Of a DNA stretch of 64,000 nt, positions 59,675 to 64,000 are shown one piece after another. Below the pieces are notes generated by a model. That model was not told where the DNA came from. It searched no databases and saw only the letters and a program-made list of their open reading frames with translations. A program made the position numbers and the translations under genes. Source of the DNA: Cylicocyclus nassatus (lineage: Eukaryota; Nematoda; Chromadorea; Rhabditida; Strongylidae); NCBI GenBank assembly GCA_958299035.1, contig CATQJL010000112.1, forward strand, positions 68,045,117-68,109,116, given 5' to 3'. How positions within the stretch are numbered: the first letter of the stretch is position 1; every line of letters begins with the position of its first letter.

Positions 59675-60338
59675 TATAGCTTATTCACTCAGAATTACTG
59701 CGACAATTTGCAGCATTGTAAGTGCCCTAATTTTTGAGAAATATCGAAAAGGTTTGAACGTGAAAATACTTATGGGCAACCTAATCTATAAACAGTGAAT
59801 CAAAAGCAGATGAACACCTCAAGGTTGTGACTACAAAAAACTTTTCTTCTTTTGCAATCAGTTTTGAAGCTACACAATCAGTTGCCTTAGAACTTTTGCA
59901 AAGACTCCTCTGAATTTGTATTCTGTTAACTATAAATGGAATACTATGAAAAGAAGAGACCCCTCTCCAAAAATTATGAATATTGGCAAGGATTTTCTTG
60001 CGGAATCTCACCGTTATAGGAAAGAAATGTCCTACGAAATGTCCTACGACTCCTACAGAAAAAAAAAACGACGGAAATCAACATTTTCTCACAACGCGTT
60101 CCTCACGTCCCACCTGCATACCGTCACTTGTAAGAACTGCTCTACGAACGTACATAAATCAGTCTCCCAAAATATTGCTTCAATCGAAATGTCCTCTTTG
60201 CAGGTTACAGACCGATAACTCTTTGAAAAAAATGTACCAAAAGTACTTAGTTACACAAGCAAAAGCAAAACATCCCACATGACTTTGTATTCCAAAATTA
60301 CCAGCGAACTCTAATTACCTACACGCTCGCCTTTCTAT
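59675..60338. other. Non-coding spacer
   Basis: Short open frames (for example 59916-60218 plus) show no recognisable domain or splice context. Confidence 0.4.
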
Positions 60339-61720
60339 CAGATTGTCCCATGAGTTCCGTCCGCTTTGAATTTCAAACGCAATAAGTCATACACTTTTCG
60401 CTTCAATAGGCTGCAAAGTAATGTTTTTAATAGAGCAAAGCAAGCTCTACAAGATGATTGCCTTGCTTTTGCATCAGCTTTCATACATACCAAGCTTTAA
60501 GGCAAAAACTAAAAGATTCAACTGCCTGAAAAATCGAGAAAAAATCATAACTCCATTTAAAAAGCTCCTACAAAATTTAGCTCCCTCGCGTAAACGCTAT
60601 CCATATAAAACACTAGCTGGCTTACCCGGCTCCGCCGTATGTTCCGAATAGAAAATTCCATTTCTTAACCGATCCGGACCAAACTTGGCACACATACATT
60701 TCGGGCCCCGGCGGGTGCCACAGTCCACTTTTCGTTATCGATCGATGTCGATTTTATCGATTTTTTGCAAAATTTGAGCTAGGGGGCTGGAATTTGGCAG
60801 GGGGTGTAATCGAGCATGCTGATCACCCCCACGGGGGTGATCAGCATGCTCGATTAAACCCCTGTGCCAACTCCCAGCCCTGTCGCTCAAATTTTGCAAA
60901 AAATCGATAAAATCAATATCGATCGATGACGAAAAGTAGCCTATGACACCCGCCGGGGCCCGAGGTGTATATGTGCCAAGTTTGGTCCCGATCGGTTCAG
61001 AAATGGAATTTTCTATTCGGAATATACGTACAGACAGACCGACAGACAAACAGACAGACAGACAAACAGACATTCAGCTTTATATATAAGATTTATATAC
61101 GCGTTGCCGTACTTTTTCCTCGGCTAGAAATCAAGAAAACGAAGATTTTTATGCTTTTGTCAAAGTGATGCGGTGATGTCTCTACATAGATAGTTGAATA
61201 CCACTAGCCTGTAGAAGTACAAATGTAGATTTTCAGCTCAATACAAGACTTAGTTTTCAAGAAATATTAAATACAGCTTGTCTTGATTGGATGCCTTACG
61301 CTAAAATTCATATTTCTCGGAAAGTAGTGCCGTAGAAAGCTGAAAATTTATATTTGTACTTCTAAAGGTTAGTAGTATACAAGTAACTATGTACGAAAAG
61401 CACAGCATTGCTTCAACAACAACATGCAAGTCTTCGTTTTCTTTTTAACCAAGAGAAAAATACGGCAATTTACGCGAGCAAGTTAGCATTTTTTTAGCAT
61501 TTTTTCAAACAAAGTTATGATTTTTTTTTCGATTTTTCGGGCAGTTAAATCTTTTTAGTTTTTGCCTTGAAACTCAAGATGGGCTAGAGCTGGTGCAAAA
61601 GCGAGACAGTCATCTTAAGAGCTTGCTTTGCTTTATCGAACGGTAAATTATAACCTGTCTAGATACAAGAAATTCGTGTTTTATGGGGATTGAAAATGAT
61701 AGTAGCTCAGCATACTGGTT
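60339..61720. mobile_element. Foldback mariner-type MITE carrying a Helitron-like insertion
   Basis: The left end TCAGATTGTCCCATGAGT and the following GCAATAAGTCATACACTT place it with 19838-21242. The right end is eroded and approximate. The left arm is interrupted at 60613-61091. Confidence 0.7.
60613..61091 (-). mobile_element. Short Helitron-like element, relative of 41050-42121
   Basis: Read on the minus strand it begins TCTTATATATAAAGCTGAAT and ends with a CGGC-GGA-GCCG hairpin and CCAGCTAG. It is inserted between A (60612) and T (61092) of the host MITE. The host's relatives at about 20565 and 24565 read AAAACATCTATA and AAGACATATATA without it. Only one ATCGAT unit is present on each side of the central palindrome, against about three in the larger copy. 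Confidence 0.82.
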
Positions 61721-62165
61721 TGCATTTTAGCATCACTCCAAAGGCAAATTAGACTCAAGTACAAATGACATATCTAGACAGTAGGCACGAGGAAAATCAG
61801 AGTAAAAATAATACACCCGGATGCTGGCGACCCTATTCCAATGTCATTGCGACACTGATTATTGCCTATCGAAATACGTCTGACTCTTTTACGAAAACAA
61901 GCTTAGTTCACTCGGTTATGTAACCTGGCAGCACTTCAAAAAACTTATCGCCATTTGCATGAATGTTAAGAATGAAAACTTAATTCGACGCAAAATTTCG
62001 ACAGTAACTCGCAACATTTCCGTCTGCTACCCCCCCCCCACCTTGCATGAGGTCTACGATACGCGGAAACGTAGGAGTGAGCAAGCTTTTGTTGTATATT
62101 ACGTAGTGATTTGCAGGGGTTGCAAGCATGGGATTGCCGTGACCAATCCGGGATTCCAGTAAATA

Positions 62166-63191
62166 TTAGATTGAACCGAAGTTTTTGTCGCACCATTTTC
62201 AAAAAAATCGTAACTTCTTCCTTTCGCGATGATTTTGCATGTCTAAAATTTTGTTGGAAAGAGCAATCCATGAACTTTCTAGCAACATCCGGCTGCTATC
62301 TACTTCACTCTGAATGCAGAGATAAAATTGGAAAAAGAAAATCACTTCAAGTCTGGACTTTTGAGGCAAGCCCTTTAAAAAATCCAAAACTGTGCCATAA
62401 AAATCAAAACAGCCAGTATTCTAGACTATTTGAAACCCTCTTCCTAGCCGTGTAAAATTCGCGCTGATTAAGCTGTTCTTCGAAAAGTTATGTTTTTGAG
62501 AAAAAATGCCAAAAAAATCATTCTTGAGAAAAATTTATGTTTTAGCATTTCTCAAAAATCATAACTTTTCAAAGAACAGCTTAATCAGCGCAAACTTTGC
62601 ACAGTTAGGAAGAGGATCTCAAATAGTTTAGAATACTGGCTGTTCTGATTTTATGGCACAGTTTTGGATTTTTTAACGGACTTGCCTCAAAATTCCGAAC
62701 TTGAAATAAAGACCCCGCGAAATCCAACTGCCCACGCGTCGCTTTGAACACCAACGCGCGGCTGAAAACATGTGTTCCCGAAGCGCTACAGACTTTTTGC
62801 GAGCGACAATGAGCGCGCACCCTTTCCACCCATATTTTTTTAAACTTTTAAAGGGAGCTTTCGTCAAGATAGACCTCGCATTGACGAGAACAACATGAAA
62901 GTTAAAGAAAGATTTCTTGGAATATAGTGAACGCCGACAGTCGTTCGCGACGACCGCTCGCTTACGCTGGTGTTCAAATCACGGCGCGGGCAATTAGGTT
63001 TTACGGCGCCTATAACTCCCTTTCTCAAATTTTATCTCTGCATTCAGAGTGAAATAAATAGCAACCAAGGCACTCTTAGAAAGTGCATGATTTGCTCTTT
63101 TCAACAGAATTTTAGCCATGCGAAATTATCGCGATAGAATGAAGTTACGATTTTTGGAAAATGGTGCGACAGAACTTTCGGGTCAACCTAA
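62166..63191. mobile_element. Foldback mariner-type MITE
   Basis: TTAGATTGAACCGAAGTTTT and the complement of TTAGGTTGACCCGAAAGTTC, both at TA. The arms are palindromic, with a GC-richer unique stretch of about 300 bases (62710-63000) lodged in the right arm. Confidence 0.8.
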
Positions 63192-63720
63192 TACTTCCAA
63201 AATATCACGAAAAATACTTGTCATGCAATGATTAGGTTTTGCACGAATGCCGTTCAGCCGTAGCACTCTTTCTGACATGTCGCCCTTTACAATATTCTGT
63301 TCCCCCTACGAAACTAATTCGTATCAAAAAATAATAAATCTTGCTGAATAGTGTTAGAGCAGCTAGATACTAAATCAAGTTTTCGTTCATTGTTTAATTC
63401 TTCTTAGTGAATTAAGACCTGCTTAATTAAAATCTTTTTCAATTTGCAGATTTCTCCAGCTGTCAAATTTGCGAGGCGTTGTCGATTTGTCTATAAACAC
63501 TGTTCAATGCTAGGATGTGTTTTACAAAATCTAAGAACAACCCTTTATCGCACATGCAATACAAACCTATGATTACAAAAAAACAAATACATAGGCCGTA
63601 CATTCACTCTATTCTCATTCGTAAGTAATTTCGTCTGTTTTAGATTTGAAACAGCTTTAGTACTGTAATGAATTAGGGGCTTAAATAGCTCAAACTATTT
63701 TTCTTTCTCATCTCCTTGGT

Positions 63721-64000
63721 TCATACACCGTCAGGCTTTTTTTGCTTCGACTTTATACTTCCCGCCATGCTGGGAGTTGTTTGTCGAATTCTCTCTGCTT
63801 TTTGTAGTACACCCGGCTTCTGATGTGAAGAAACGCCGCTACTCGAGGCTTCACCTGCCGCTTTAGACTTCTCATCAGAAGGCAAGCCAATGGCTTCTTC
63901 TTTTATAGCTCGAACAAGTGCGGCACCAATATCGTACAACAAGTCACCAGTACGATTGCACAAAAAAGCAAAAGCTCCTTGTGCTTCTTCTTCTTCGGGT
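63721..64000 (-). CDS. C-terminal exon of an unidentified protein (runs off the window)
   Basis: Open frame from the right edge to a TGA at 63721, 92 residues visible. It starts with an acidic PEEEEA, then a hydrophobic/amphipathic stretch (FAFLCNRTGDLLYDIGAALV) and a Lys/Ser/Ala-rich, probably disordered tail ending KQKKPDGV. Coding-like composition, and the lack of stops right up to the edge supports a real exon. The N-terminal part lies beyond the window, so no function can be given. No AATAAA was found just downstream. Confidence 0.6.
   Translation of the reverse strand, partial: PEEEEAQGAFAFLCNRTGDLLYDIGAALVRAIKEEAIGLPSDEKSKAAGEASSSGVSSHQKPGVLQKAERIRQTTPSMAGSIKSKQKKPDGV

Overview
The window is eukaryotic, animal-type DNA. 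It is gene-poor and packed with transposable elements. Short introns (about 50-130 nt), many Tc1/mariner-type palindromic MITEs with TTAGGTTG termini, a CR1/L2-like LINE and the lack of any operon structure fit a nematode (perhaps strongylid-like) best. That assignment is an inference, because no rRNA, tRNA or SL gene was found to anchor it.

1-10.2 kb: a 500-N gap is followed directly by a laboratory cDNA adapter (SMART-type), then a partial, plus-strand, inverted copy of an intron-containing gene. The better copy of that gene lies on the minus strand at 3225-4551, with eight phase-consistent exons and an unrecognised product. Between and beside the copies are long microsatellites: (GT)n, (CA)n, (ACTCAT)n and a 7-bp AACACAC array with a 105-bp higher-order period. 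At 6.4-9.3 kb lies a Penelope-like retroelement whose GIY-YIG endonuclease comes BEFORE the reverse transcriptase, the permuted Naiad/Chlamys layout. A (CATA)n array of about 0.7 kb follows it.

10.2-31 kb: long microsatellites nearly stop and foldback MITEs begin. There is a Tc1-type foldback, a perfect hAT MITE with an 8-bp target duplication, and a segment of about 3 kb present twice in tandem (18.2-24.3 and 26.5-29.45 kb). Each copy of that segment keeps an intact 40-codon ORF with a signal-peptide-like start. Copy 1 carries a three-deep nested insertion. At 29725-30202 there is a two-exon gene for a small secreted or membrane protein, with TATA box and poly(A) signal.

31-42 kb: an inverted repeat of about 8.5 kb (31.8-40.2 kb) contains several smaller MITEs. 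Its two arms serve as occupied and empty sites for each other and reveal a CAAGGG-terminus MITE family with 3-bp TNA target duplications. A Helitron-like element (TC...CTAG, 3' hairpin, A^T insertion) follows at 41.05-42.12 kb, and a shorter relative sits at 60.6 kb.

42.4-48.5 kb: a decayed CR1/L2-like LINE on the minus strand. It is interrupted by a GTAGTAA-terminus DNA element with a 3-bp CTG duplication and carries a 125-bp tandem triplication. A second GTAGTAA-family element is at 47.5-48.5 kb.

48.5-64 kb: more palindromic MITEs, a foldback of about 1.46 kb, a rearranged copy of the upstream region of the 30-kb gene, and the 3' end of a protein-coding gene running off the right edge on the minus strand.
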